Positions 9,297-19,542 of a stretch of 64,000 bases of DNA are shown one piece after another. The notes beneath the pieces are model-generated. The model ran no database searches. It worked only from the letters and a program-made list of their open reading frames with translations, and was not told where the DNA came from. Origin of the DNA: Polytrichum commune (Eukaryota > Streptophyta > Polytrichopsida > Polytrichales > Polytrichaceae); contig OX485804.1 of NCBI GenBank assembly GCA_950295325.1, positions 2,978,001 to 3,042,000 of the forward strand, read 5' to 3'. Both the position numbers and the translations under genes were made by a program. How positions within the stretch are numbered: position 1 is the first letter of the stretch; each line of letters starts with the position of its first letter.

Positions 9297-10495
9297 ATGC
9301 AAGGTAAGACTCGATCCCAAAAACCGAGTTTAGTGTTAGGCTTAGAAAAATCTACCCGTAAGAGAAGGACTTCTAGAATTAGTGAAGTTGTAGGTGAAGC
9401 TCATGTTAGATTAGAGAGTTGCTTAAATATTGAGCCTAGTGTTAGTTTGTTAGTGGAGACATTAGGAGTGGACACTCAACTTGAGAAAGAGGTAACTCCT
9501 TCCAAGTTGGGTAGAGAAACCTCATCGGAGGCACATAAATTAACAAAGAAAAATTTTATAGGCTTGGGTGAGGGGTTAGAAAATACCTTACCGGACACTA
9601 TGGCCGAGGAGCGGGGGATGGATCCGCCACCCATACCCCCAATTCCGCCTATACCTCCGGTACCTCCTATAGACCCATTGGTTAGGCCAAGAGGCCTACC
9701 CATTGTGGTCCCACAAAATTTAGCGGCGATGGATATGCCATCTCATCTCCCTAAATTTTATGGGACCAAGGATGAGGATCCCTCTCGCCACATAGAACGG
9801 TATATCGAACGGTTGGCTAGCTCTCTCATAACCAACCCGGGTTATTGGTTAGTGTGGTTTCCGACCACTTTAGAGGGAGAAGCCTATGAATGGTATCGGG
9901 ATCATGCCGAGGGTCATTTTAGGGGATGGGATAATTACAACGGGAAATCCTAAATGAATTTAGGCCGGAAGTAGGTCAAAGTACCGCCTTAAGGGCATTA
10001 TCCTCATTAAAGCAAGGTAGGGAGGAAGAAATTTCGGCTTACATTAGGAGGTTTGATTTAGTGTGCACTAGGTTCGTGGGTACTATGCTCAACGACGATA
10101 CACTAAAACAATTTTTTATCCAAGGGTTTTTCAAGTCCGGAACTATTAGGGGTGTTCTAGAAAGAAATCCCTTAACCTTAGCGGATGCCAAGCGGGCGGC
10201 TAGGGATATTGAAAATTTGGATAAGGATCACGAAAGGTTATGGAGAAGGGAGGATGAATTAATCCCTCAATTCATCCCTATCCGACCTAGAGTAGTTTCG
10301 GGAGAACCGGTTAAATACGAAGGTCAAATCCCCTATGCTATGGTGGATACCGGCCCCCAACCTTTGGCGGTTAGGGAACCGGCACCTCTTTTGGCACTAC
10401 CGGCCCCTAGAACGGATCCACACTTAGAAGAGGTTGAGAGGAGATTAGGTGCTAGCCAACTAGGATTCCAAGAGGTTATGATAAAACAAATGTAA
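9297..10495 (+). pseudogene. gag region with frameshift and premature stop
   Basis: The first part (ATG at 9297, same frame to 9953) has a Pro-rich run and then a capsid-type segment with HLPKFYGTKDEDP and LEGEAYEWYRDHA, typical of plant Ty3 Gag. Near 9930 one base appears to be missing: the homologous frame resumes one phase over and continues to 10495. There a TAA separates it from the in-frame nucleocapsid and Pol. With these two lesions this copy could not make a full Gag-Pol by ordinary translation. Whether the TAA is a mutation or a programmed gag/pol boundary cannot be told from one copy, but the frameshift looks like decay. Confidence 0.75.
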
Positions 10496-10510
10496 AGCCT
10501 CACGGATCAA

Positions 10511-13500
10511 ATGTCATTAATGATCCGGAGTCAACAACCGGGACTTCCACCCCCGGTTGAGTCGGGGAGGCATTCTTCCGGATTATGGTGCGTCCAATGT
10601 GGCCAACCGGGCCACACTCGGCAATTTTGTAGAGGTGGACAAAACCGTGACCAAAGGGGAAACGGTAATCCACCTCAACAAAATCAACGAGGGCAAATGC
10701 CACCTCACTATGGAAACGGCAACAATAGAGGATCACAACCTAGAGGGCAAGGTGGCCAAAATTATGAGAAAAAAGAATTTCACCCATTTTGTGGTAGGTG
10801 GCACGCTCAAGGACAATGTTGGTCCGAAGGTCAAGGGTTAAATTGTAGCAATTGCGGAGGGAGTCACCCCTCGGATGAGTGTCGCCAACCGGACAAAATA
10901 ATTAATGTCCCTTACCCGGTGGCTAATCCACAACAACAAGCAAGGGATAATATGCGAGGTGCTAGGCCACAAGGAGTACCGGCTAATGAACTTAGGCCAC
11001 CTAACTTATACTATGACCATAGTAATGCTAGGCAAACTTTTCACCCGCCGGCGGGATTGCAAACCACAACCGGGTACATTCCGATACAAAATAGACAAGG
11101 AAGTTCACCTAATGTCAATGGCGGAAGACAAGCGCCTCCAATGGATCCGGGTCCATCTAACTCCCAAGACGTTAGGTTTATGAATGGTGTGTTGGAGGCC
11201 ACTTGTGATGACATGCTTCCTCTCCCAATGGGAATTGGAGAGGAACAAAGTCAATGGCCCCCCCACACCAATGCTATTACACATGAGTTAGTGAAGGGTA
11301 AGGGTGTGGTTGAAGAAGCACCCGCATTAGCGGTAACTACTAGAGCTAGGAGAGGGGATGCCCCATTGGAGGTAGGAATAGGAGAGCAAGGGAATTACTC
11401 TTCGGATGAAGAGCTTAACCTCTCCGAATTAGATAGGGTAGCTAGGAGGGCTACCAAGGATGTGGAAAGGGAGAATGTAATTCTACAAGCTAGGGAGAGG
11501 CCTAATGTAGTACATGACTTGGATGGTAGCGATGTGGGCGAATGGGACGGACCGGGAATTCCCTTGGATGAATTTGACGGAGTGGGTAATTCCAAGATGG
11601 ACAAGTCTACCGGGTACAACTTGTGGGCGGATCTTAGCACACTCAAGGCGGATATTACTTTCGGCCAACTATTGGAGATTTCACCCGCGGCAAGGAAAAC
11701 ATTAAAGGAAGGGATGCCGGTGCATAGGAGGGCTAGGAAGGTCAAAACTAAAGTAGCCGCTAGAATCCAATCACAAGGCGGAAGAGATGTGAAAGCCATA
11801 GAGATAGAAGTTGTGATTGTAGACAAGGTAGTTCCTAACGTATTAGTTGATGGAGGGAGTAGTTTAAACATACTACCGGAACATACCATGAAGAAGTTAG
11901 GACTTGGACTCACGGGGCCTTCACCTTTGATCATCAATATGGCAAATCAAAGTTCAACTACACCTTTGGGGATGATCAAGGATTGTAGGATGACTACCGG
12001 GGGTCAAGAGTACTTAGTGACCTTCCATGTCATTAAAATGCACTCCAACAAGGACACATTTCCCATTTTGCTAGGAAGGCCTTGGCTACGGATGGCGAAT
12101 GCTATGGTTAATTGGGGTGGACCAAAACCATCCATAACTTATGGTCCTAAGGATAATAGAGTAGTGGTGTCGATTGGGTCACTAGGAGGTTGGATGAAGA
12201 AAGAATTGTGTCTACCATCGGAAGAGGTATTTGATGACGAGGTTAAAGATAACTGTGATGAGGCTTTAGTGGGAGTTGTTCAACCCAAAGGTCAACACAC
12301 ATTTATACGCTCAAGTTCGGGGAACTTAAGTCCTAAGTTCTATCACCACGAGAAGGACGGAGATGATGCCAAGGAGGCTAACAAAAATGAAGATGTGTTG
12401 ATAGGGGAAGTGCATTCGGGAGGTCGTAGTAGGCCCATATATTATGGATCGGGAAGCTTAGGTCCTAATTTCTACCATTATGGGGATGATGGGGATTATG
12501 CCCAATGGTTAAGGGAGTACCCCGAGTCGGAATTTGATGTCATGGTCACATCTCACCAATTGGAATTAGGTGATAAAATTCTTAATGCTAGTTTAGAAGA
12601 GTGTTCATCATTGGAGCCATGTGAGGTGCTCACCGAGGAAGAATGGGTTAGAGGTGGGTTAACACCTTGGGTAGATGACGTGGAAGAGGGTGAAGTTAGT
12701 TTAATCCATGTGGATGGAACTCAAGAGGAGGAGGTTATTATCGAGTCATCAAAATTGGAGGAGCCCTTACATTTTAAGACCACTTCTACGGGGATAGTTG
12801 TGGGTCAAAATGTGAAAGACTACCCCAATGTGCCTTCCGATTGGTATCGAAATAAAGATGAACAAGCACATGTGTCGGAAGCGGATTGGCGGTACGTGGA
12901 CGTGAAATTGAAGAATGGCAAGGTGCGACAAATGAAAATGGGATCCAAATTGGGGGAGAAAGAGGTTAGGGAGTATAGCAATTTGGTAGATGAGTTTAGT
13001 GATACTTTTGCTTGGTCTTACGATGAGCTTAAAGGAATTCCTAGGGAGATGGTAGAGCACCGGATTCCTTTGATTCCGGGTGCTAGACCAATTAGACAAA
13101 AGGAGCGGAGGATGAATCCTCAATTGCAATTGTTGGTGAAGGCGGAATTGGAGAGGTTGTTGAAGGCCGGGTTTATTAAGCCGGTTGAAATTACGGATTG
13201 GGTTTCTCCTATGGTCCTAGTGAAGAAAAAGAATGGGAAACTAAGGGTGTGTGTAGATTATAGAAAATCAAATTCGTGCACACAAAAGGACCATTTCCCC
13301 TTACCTTTCATCACCTTATTGCTTGAAGAGGTTGGAGGTCATGCGAGGTATACTTTTATGGATGGGTATGCGGGATATAATCAAATTTCCATAGCCCTTC
13401 AAGATATCCATAAGACGGCCTTTACCACACCATGGGGAACCTTTGTATGGATTGTGATGCCATTTGGATTATGTAATGCCCCGGCCACTTTTCAAAGGTT

Positions 13501-15667
13501 GGTGATGTATATTTTCACCGACTTGTTGTTTAAATCCATGACCGTGTTTGTGGATGATTTTAGTACACAAAGTAATGTGGATGAGCACTTACATTGTGTT
13601 AAGGAGGCATTGATTAGGTGTAGGAAGATGAGGTTAGCATTGAACCCGGATAAGATATTTTTGGGTGTCAATAGGGGAGTGTTGTTGGGTTATGTAGTTA
13701 GTGAAAAGGGGAGAGAACCGGATCCGGAAAAGGTTGCGGCCATAAGCGAATTGGCAACTCCAACCAATTCTAAGGGGATATCTAAATTGTTAGGGCATGT
13801 GGGTTGGTACCGGGAGCTCATTCCTAATTTTTCAAAGATAGCGGTGCCCATTACACAATTGCTCAAGAAGAATGTGAAATTTGAGTGGACGGATGCGTGT
13901 CAAAGAACCTTTGAAGAATTACGGGATAGGTTGAGCACTTACCCGGTATTGATGCCACCAAATTGGGGTAAGCCTTTTCATGTTTATTGCGATGCGAGCA
14001 ATGTGGCGGTTGGGAGCGCACTTTGTCAAGCAACGGGGGAAAAAGAGAAGGATCAACCTATAGCTTACGCAAGTAAGCAATTGACACCGGCGGAGCGAAA
14101 TTATTCAACCACAGAACGTGAATGCCTAGCGATGGTATTTTCGGTAAAAAAATTTAGACATTACTTAATGTGTAACCCGGTTGTATTTTTCGTTGACCAC
14201 ATGGCTATCAAGTATCTAGTTAACAAGGCGGAATTAAGTGGTAGGTTAGCTAGGTGGGTCTTGTTGCTAGAAGAATTTGATTACATGGTAGAATACAAGC
14301 CGGGTCGCATGTATTTACAAGCCGACCACTTGTCTAGGTTGTCGGAGGAGATAGGAGAAAATCCGGTAGATGATAGGTTGGTAGATGATAGCCTATTCGT
14401 AGTTACTTCGACACCGGAATGGTATGCCGGAATTGTGGAGTTCCTAACAACCCACAAGTTGCCCGAAGAATGGACAAAGGAGGAGAGAAGAAAAGTAAGG
14501 GTAAATAGTAGGCAATTTGTTGTGGTAGGCCATAGGTTATTTAGGAGAGGATCCGATGGTCTTTTACGACGATGTGTGTCGAAATCGGAGGTTGAAGCGA
14601 TTTTAATCGCTTGCCACGATAGCGCTTGTGGCGGGCACTTCTCCGGTCAACTCACCGGGCAAAAAATCCTTAGGGCGGGTTATTTTTGGCCCACACTATT
14701 TAAGGATGCACACGATTATGTGAGAAAATGCGATGCTTGTCAACGTTATGCCCGGAACGACCTAAGGATGGAAATGCCACTCCATGTGTCATTGCCTTTA
14801 ATTCCTTTTGAGAAATGGGGAATTGACTATGTGGGTGAGGTGCACCCTCAATCTACAAAAGGGATGAAATATATTGTGGTTGCTACGGAGTACCTTACGA
14901 AGTGGGCGGAAGCCAAAGCGGTAAAGACCGATACGGCGGAACATGCGGCAACTTTCATGTACGAAAATATTATTTCTCGGTTCGGAGTGCCGAAAATTCT
15001 AGTAAGTGACCGGGGTACTCACTTTTTGAACGACTTAATCCGGGAGATGACCGAGAGGTTTCAAATCGATCACCGGAAGACCACTCCTTACCACCCACAA
15101 ACAAATGGACAAACGGAACGAGTCAACGGTATTTTGGTAAGTATTCTACGCAAAACAATTTTGGACTCAAAGCGGAATTGGGATACAAAATTAACGGCGG
15201 CACTTTGGGCATATCGTACGACCTACAAGGTAACTACGCGTGCTACACCATTTTCCTTAGTCTATGGCCTAGAAGCTACACTTCCAATCGAATATGAAGT
15301 CGAATCACTTCGGGTGGCCGTAAGTGCAAGACTTACCGAAAGTCAATCCTTACGAAATCGACTAACCGATTTGGAAGCACTTGACGAAAGGAGGAGAATG
15401 GCGGCTCAACATGTTGAAGCGATCCAACGAAGGCGAAAGATTACTTTTGACAAACGACATAAGAAAAGGGCTTTAACACCGGGGATGATGGTCATGATCC
15501 AAGATGCGCGGAAGCTTGAATTTCCGGCAAAATTCGATGCGGTGTGGTTGGGACCTTACCTTGTCTATGAGGTTTTTCCTAATAATTCAATCCAATTGGA
15601 AACATTGAACGGTGAGCTCTTTCCTAGTCGTACATCGGGAAGTAGGTGTAAGGAGTACCGAGCTTAA
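10511..15667 (+). CDS. Pol polyprotein (nucleocapsid knuckles, PR, RT, RNase H, INT)
   Basis: One uninterrupted frame of 1,718 codons; the frame is open from 10496. Zinc knuckles: C-x2-C-x4-H-x4-C at residues 27-40, and a second C-x2-C-x3-H-x4-C near 116-128. Protease: LVDGGSSLNIL with Asp at 447. Reverse transcriptase: VFVDDF, with Phe where Tyr or Leu is usual, Asp at 1015. RNase H: YCDAS with Asp at 1161. Integrase: a Cys/His region ending CDACQRY, then D1439, D1500 and E1536, exactly 35 residues between the last two (DD35E). The C-terminus ends shortly after GPYLVYEVF with no chromodomain. All catalytic acidic residues are present, so the enzymes could be functional even though gag is broken. 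Confidence 0.93.
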   Translation: MSLMIRSQQPGLPPPVESGRHSSGLWCVQCGQPGHTRQFCRGGQNRDQRGNGNPPQQNQRGQMPPHYGNGNNRGSQPRGQGGQNYEKKEFHPFCGRWHAQGQCWSEGQGLNCSNCGGSHPSDECRQPDKIINVPYPVANPQQQARDNMRGARPQGVPANELRPPNLYYDHSNARQTFHPPAGLQTTTGYIPIQNRQGSSPNVNGGRQAPPMDPGPSNSQDVRFMNGVLEATCDDMLPLPMGIGEEQSQWPPHTNAITHELVKGKGVVEEAPALAVTTRARRGDAPLEVGIGEQGNYSSDEELNLSELDRVARRATKDVERENVILQARERPNVVHDLDGSDVGEWDGPGIPLDEFDGVGNSKMDKSTGYNLWADLSTLKADITFGQLLEISPAARKTLKEGMPVHRRARKVKTKVAARIQSQGGRDVKAIEIEVVIVDKVVPNVLVDGGSSLNILPEHTMKKLGLGLTGPSPLIINMANQSSTTPLGMIKDCRMTTGGQEYLVTFHVIKMHSNKDTFPILLGRPWLRMANAMVNWGGPKPSITYGPKDNRVVVSIGSLGGWMKKELCLPSEEVFDDEVKDNCDEALVGVVQPKGQHTFIRSSSGNLSPKFYHHEKDGDDAKEANKNEDVLIGEVHSGGRSRPIYYGSGSLGPNFYHYGDDGDYAQWLREYPESEFDVMVTSHQLELGDKILNASLEECSSLEPCEVLTEEEWVRGGLTPWVDDVEEGEVSLIHVDGTQEEEVIIESSKLEEPLHFKTTSTGIVVGQNVKDYPNVPSDWYRNKDEQAHVSEADWRYVDVKLKNGKVRQMKMGSKLGEKEVREYSNLVDEFSDTFAWSYDELKGIPREMVEHRIPLIPGARPIRQKERRMNPQLQLLVKAELERLLKAGFIKPVEITDWVSPMVLVKKKNGKLRVCVDYRKSNSCTQKDHFPLPFITLLLEEVGGHARYTFMDGYAGYNQISIALQDIHKTAFTTPWGTFVWIVMPFGLCNAPATFQRLVMYIFTDLLFKSMTVFVDDFSTQSNVDEHLHCVKEALIRCRKMRLALNPDKIFLGVNRGVLLGYVVSEKGREPDPEKVAAISELATPTNSKGISKLLGHVGWYRELIPNFSKIAVPITQLLKKNVKFEWTDACQRTFEELRDRLSTYPVLMPPNWGKPFHVYCDASNVAVGSALCQATGEKEKDQPIAYASKQLTPAERNYSTTERECLAMVFSVKKFRHYLMCNPVVFFVDHMAIKYLVNKAELSGRLARWVLLLEEFDYMVEYKPGRMYLQADHLSRLSEEIGENPVDDRLVDDSLFVVTSTPEWYAGIVEFLTTHKLPEEWTKEERRKVRVNSRQFVVVGHRLFRRGSDGLLRRCVSKSEVEAILIACHDSACGGHFSGQLTGQKILRAGYFWPTLFKDAHDYVRKCDACQRYARNDLRMEMPLHVSLPLIPFEKWGIDYVGEVHPQSTKGMKYIVVATEYLTKWAEAKAVKTDTAEHAATFMYENIISRFGVPKILVSDRGTHFLNDLIREMTERFQIDHRKTTPYHPQTNGQTERVNGILVSILRKTILDSKRNWDTKLTAALWAYRTTYKVTTRATPFSLVYGLEATLPIEYEVESLRVAVSARLTESQSLRNRLTDLEALDERRRMAAQHVEAIQRRRKITFDKRHKKRALTPGMMVMIQDARKLEFPAKFDAVWLGPYLVYEVFPNNSIQLETLNGELFPSRTSGSRCKEYRA

Positions 15668-15729
15668 CTAGGCAACTTACCTTGGGAGCAAGTGATTTTT
15701 GGGATTCATCCCCCGATGGTCGCCAATTA
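15668..15729 (+). other. gap between Pol and 3' LTR without a clear polypurine tract
   Basis: Only 62 bp lie between the Pol stop and the 3' LTR. The bases just before the LTR (GATGGTCGCCAATTA) are not purine-rich, so no standard polypurine tract can be assigned. Confidence 0.5.
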
Positions 15730-17184
15730 TGTGAGCCCAAAATGGTGCCCACATGTGATGATTAAGTCTTCAAAACCAATTTTAGTGTGACTTTGATGTG
15801 CTATGATTATTCACAAAACATAAAAAGAGTGAAGTGTGGTATGGATTTAAGTTTAGGCATTAGAATGTGTTGTGTAGTAATTTCAAGGTTTAACTTCAAT
15901 AAGAGGATGCCTTGATTAGGTGAGTGGGGGGTAAGGTGAAGCAAGGTGAGCTCCGCGAGTTAAATGCCCACTTTTGGATCCACCTTGGTAGTTTGGGAAG
16001 AAGGAAGCTTGGTGGATGGGGATTAGTCCCTACTTTGGAGGAGAGGGTTAAAGGATTGTGATTGGAGGTGCCAATCCTCTCACCCTATCCTCACCTCTTT
16101 CCCCCTCTCTCCCTCTCTCCCTCTTTGCTACTTAAGGTGTTTTTTCTCTCATTTCTCTCTCTCTTCATCAAGCGCTCTCAAGGGAGCAAGCTCTTAAAAG
16201 CTTGAGCTACGCGTGTAGGACATTAGTTTTTAGTGAATTTAATTAGTTAAGTTCTCTCTCTCAATTCCTCTCAAGTGGAGTGAGCTCTTAGAGCTTGAGA
16301 CAACATGTGGGGATTAGGTAGTTATTTAGTGGAATTAGTGGGTTAGATTAATTCATTAGTAAAGGATCGAAAACAAAGACTTAGGGAAATGCTCGATTAG
16401 CGGCTAGGGGAGACTGTATCAAGAGGCAACTGGTTAACTGCGGCTGCGACTGCATCGGAGGCAGCTGGTTAGCTGTGGTTGCGACTGCATTGGAGGCAGC
16501 TGGTTAGCTGTGGTTGTGATTGCATTGGAGGCAGCTGGTTAGCTGTGGTTGCGACTGCATTGGAGGCAGCTGGTTAGCTGTGGTTGCGACTGCATTGGAG
16601 GCAGCTGGTTAGCTGTGGTTGTGATTGCATTGGAGGCAGCTGGTTAGCTGTGGCCGGGACTGTATTTTGGGTAGCTGGTTAGCTGCGGCTGAGACTGATT
16701 AGTTTATATTATTACATTAGTTTATAGACTATATTAGACTATATTAGTTTATAGATAAGTAGTTGGCCACATTAGGTTAGGTGGAGGCACGTGTGGGTTT
16801 CATAAGTAATTGCACTTAGGATTGATTATGGGAAATAGCGTTTTTTAACGCTTGTATCCTCTCTATTAAATAAATCAAGTGCACAAGTAATGGAGAAGGT
16901 GGAGGACTTCCGCGAGGGGAAGACAAAGGAGGTTGGGTCAAAGTATGCAAGGGGAAAATCATTGAGGGCATGTGCGGCTAAAGCCGCGGGTTGGACTCTT
17001 GAGAAAGCCAACTCTAGCACAAGCCAAGAGGCCAACATTAATAAAGTACAATGAGTGAGACAATGCATGTTCATTTAAACATGAAAATCACCTTGCATAT
17101 GGTTCCATGTTGTGATAGATAAATGTGATTCTCAAAGTCATCACCCGGACTAGGACGCTTAAGGGTGGTGGATTTGGTCTCACA
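15730..17184 (+). repeat. 3' LTR
   Basis: 1,455 bp, the same ends as the 5' LTR. The differences I see are a G/A change in the ATGTGG/ATGTGA word and a TTCG/TTCA change shortly after it. Confidence 0.95.
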
Positions 17185-17211
17185 CGTGGTCTTGTCCCCC
17201 CTAGCTATGAG

Positions 17212-17340
17212 GAACTACACCCCCCCGACGCACCCAACAACGTGCTCCCCCCGCGATCCCCTTCGTCTCACCTCACTCGACTACGCTCAACCTTGGCGGC
17301 GCGCAACCAATTTTGTAGATGTACAATTAGGATAGTGTGA
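17212..17340 (+). CDS. candidate last exon of locus 1 (beyond the retrotransposon)
   Basis: With the retrotransposon and one CGTGG removed, the locus 1 donor at 6829 is only about 95 bp from this point. A pyrimidine-rich stretch ending CCCCCTAG (17204) or CTATGAG (17211) offers an acceptor. From 17212 a phase-0 frame runs to a TGA at 17338-17340, Pro-rich at first (LHPPDAPNN, VLPPRSPSS). If the TAG acceptor is used instead, translation stops almost at once. The exon is a prediction from splice geometry; there is no domain support. Confidence 0.35.
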   Translation, partial: ELHPPDAPNNVLPPRSPSSHLTRLRSTLAARNQFCRCTIRIV

Positions 17341-17356
17341 ATGCCCTCGTTCACCG

Positions 17357-17370
17357 CCCCCCCCCCCCCC
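17357..17370. repeat. poly-C run (14 bp)
   Basis: A C14 homopolymer just past the candidate last exon of locus 1. It has no evident function. Confidence 0.9.
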
Positions 17371-17581
17371 TCAAATTGTACATAGAGATTTGTAACAATA
17401 AAATTATTATTTTTGGCGCCCATATGTTAGCATCCGTGTCCCAATGTATGTTGTTCCCCTTGTATGTTTTTGTTGCCACCAATGGTCCAATTCTTCTTGT
17501 GTTTGCACAAAATTTCCGTTCTGCTTGAATTAAACATAGCATAACATAGTCCTCGCCGCCTTCTCTCGCTCGTCGCCGCAG

Positions 17582-17641
17582 GGATCGGAGCATAGCGTCG
17601 TGGCTCCCCACCGGTCCTCCCCGAGGAGCGTGGAGGACAGC
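17582..17641 (+). CDS. 5' part of FCP1-like exon, cut by TIR element
   Basis: An acceptor-like CGCCGCAG (ending 17581) is followed by an open frame (GSEHSVVAP, then RSVEDS) that stops at the TIR element. Removing the element and one copy of the AGGACAGC duplication joins this frame in phase to VVVPPIL of the downstream exon. No start codon is visible in this piece, so an upstream exon is expected but not identified. Confidence 0.5.
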
Positions 17642-18671
17642 CTCGGGGAGTTCACTAGACATGTATATATGTATACACGTGCGTGACAAGGGTATTTATT
17701 CAAGGGGTATTTAATTATCCATCCTTAATTTTTTGTACCGTATTATTATATAATTTGCTAATTTCTTGTTTTTTAAATGACCCCATAATTACTTTTAAAT
17801 TTGATGAAGCTCTAATTTTAAGCTAGGTATGTTCATTATAATTATTTGATTTTGCTCCAAAGGGTTTAAGAGCATTCAAAGTACTTAGTCACCAAAATCC
17901 AAGGCACAACAAGGTTTTACATTAAGAGTTTTCATAAACAGTTTCAAACAACAAAACTAGCCCATGTTCCTCAATCAAGTTACACGCACAATTAAACACA
18001 ACGATACTGAGTGTAAAAAAACAATTAAAACACCAACAACAAACGGATGGCAACCATCGGTCTGGACTCAGGACTTGGGAGTGAAATGGGACTTACATGC
18101 AAGCACGAGTTCCAAAGCTGGACTTGTGTGGTCGTTATGAAGATTCGACCTCCACTCAAAGTAGAGAGAGAGAATGACCTGCACAGGCCGCCTGCAAACC
18201 CCACCTCTCAGAATGTCAACAACGTCGAAGAAAAAACTCTCGGCAACACTAAACCGCAAACCCCACCTCTCAGAACGGTGAAAAAAACTCTCAAAACCTA
18301 ATCCTCCAGCAATGTTCTCCCCCAATTTTTCCTAAACCCTAATCCGTCAGCCACCCTCATCTATCTTTCATCCCATTTTTTCAACTGAATCGACGTAGTT
18401 TTTCATCCAAAATCTTCCCGCCTCTGAACACAAAGGACACCCTATTTCAAAAAAAACCTAGGATCCTTAAATCCTACGGTATATTTTTACAAATATTTTA
18501 AAAATATGCGTTATTTGTATCAAGCCTATATTATTTATAATACAAATTTTATCATACATACTCACCTATATTACTTCTAAGAAAATTCTAAGTTTTTCCT
18601 TTTGTGAATATAAATTACCCTATATTTTCCCGCACGTTGTTTTCTAATATTATCACAGTGAACTCCCCGAG
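17642..18671. mobile_element. non-autonomous TIR DNA element, 1,030 bp, 8-bp target duplication
   Basis: 15-bp perfect terminal inverted repeats (CTCGGGGAGTTCACT and its complement) are flanked by a perfect 8-bp duplication AGGACAGC (17634-17641 and 18672-18679). Subterminal words CACGTGCGT near the left end and CGCACGTTGTT near the right end recur in the relative at 33,824-34,109. No transposase frame inside. An 8-bp duplication fits hAT-like elements among others. A 22-bp segment is repeated internally at about 18,190 and 18,250. The insertion is in coding sequence. Confidence 0.9.
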
Positions 18672-18679
18672 AGGACAGC

Positions 18680-19432
18680 GTGGTGGTCCCCCCGATTTTG
18701 CCCTCCCCGTCTCCGCCGCCCAAGACACGGTTCCTGGTGCTAGACCTCAACGGGGTCCTCGTCCAGTGCGTGCACTGTCCCAAGGTCCCCACGGTGCCTT
18801 TCTGCAAGCCCGAGGACGGGAACTACGATGGTCCCCCCGCGTACATCAAAAGCAAGCTAGTGTACCTCCGCCCGTGGCTTCGGCGCTTCCTGCAGGTCGC
18901 CCTATCCAAATGGTGGGTGATCGTGTGGAGCTCCATGAAGTCCGAGAACACCCAGGCCGTCGTGGAGTTCATCTTCAAGGGACTCCAACCCCCGTGCTTG
19001 GTCCTAGGACAGGATTCTTGTAAAACATTATACACCCCCGAGGGCAGGGTTGTGAAGAAGCCCAACAACCCCGCCGTAAACCAGTTTCTTAAGGTCTTGA
19101 AGCCAGTCGTATGGGACCAGCGTCCAACTATGGTTGGCTGTCCCTACGATGTTCGCCCCACCCGTGACAACACGTTGATGGTGGACGACAGCGCTTCCAA
19201 GAACATTTTGAACCCGACCTCGAACTTCATAGTTTGCCCCACGTGGACGGTCGAGAAGGTCCGAGACCGCTTTTTGTTAGACCTACTTAAGTACCTTCAA
19301 ACGCTCGTGGGGAGCGGACTACCCGTGCCCCGGTTCCTTAGTTGTAATCCGATAGGCGAAAGATACATGGATCCGAAGGACTATATGTACAGAGAGTTGT
19401 ACTCTCACGCAAAATATAATAAACTCATTTGA
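18680..19432 (+). CDS. FCP1/NIF-like (CTD phosphatase-fold) protein, main exon
   Basis: HAD-superfamily, NLI-interacting-factor type. The frame opens at a GTG (18680) because the true N-terminus is cut off by the TIR element. Counting from there, FLVLDLNGVLV holds the DxDx motif as D22-L-N24-G-V; WSSMKSEN (83-90) fits the second motif; LMVDDSASKN (166-175) is the Asp-Asp motif near the C-terminus of the domain. The second catalytic Asp is Asn, as in several plant relatives that I recall, so phosphatase activity is doubtful. The family normally acts on phosphoserines such as those of RNA polymerase II. The frame ends in TGA at 19430-19432; how it joins the next exon is unclear. Confidence 0.7.
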   Translation: MVVPPILPSPSPPPKTRFLVLDLNGVLVQCVHCPKVPTVPFCKPEDGNYDGPPAYIKSKLVYLRPWLRRFLQVALSKWWVIVWSSMKSENTQAVVEFIFKGLQPPCLVLGQDSCKTLYTPEGRVVKKPNNPAVNQFLKVLKPVVWDQRPTMVGCPYDVRPTRDNTLMVDDSASKNILNPTSNFIVCPTWTVEKVRDRFLLDLLKYLQTLVGSGLPVPRFLSCNPIGERYMDPKDYMYRELYSHAKYNKLI

Positions 19433-19542
19433 GATACTACATGGTGTGCCATTGTGTGTGATATATTATGCCTCAATTGTATATCGATTTTCACATGCTC
19501 CCCCCTCCCCTTGGGTTTTGTTTGTTTTAATTTTCCCATCAG

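Larger units (their letters stand above)
6900..17184 (+). mobile_element. Ty3/gypsy-type LTR retrotransposon, complete, young
   Basis: Two 1,455-bp LTRs (6900-8354 and 15730-17184) begin TGTGAGCC and end CTCACA. They are flanked by a perfect 5-bp target duplication CGTGG (6895-6899 and 17185-17189). Reading the LTRs side by side I find two differences, both near the 5' end, so insertion was recent. The internal part encodes Gag (broken) and a long intact Pol in the order protease, reverse transcriptase, RNase H, integrase, which places it in Ty3/gypsy. No chromodomain is visible after integrase, so it is probably not a chromovirus. It sits in a locus 1 intron in sense orientation. Confidence 0.95.

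Noticed and set aside
18047-18301. 84-codon ORF inside the TIR element
   Set aside because: Includes an internal 22-bp duplication and no transposase motif; unlikely to be coding.
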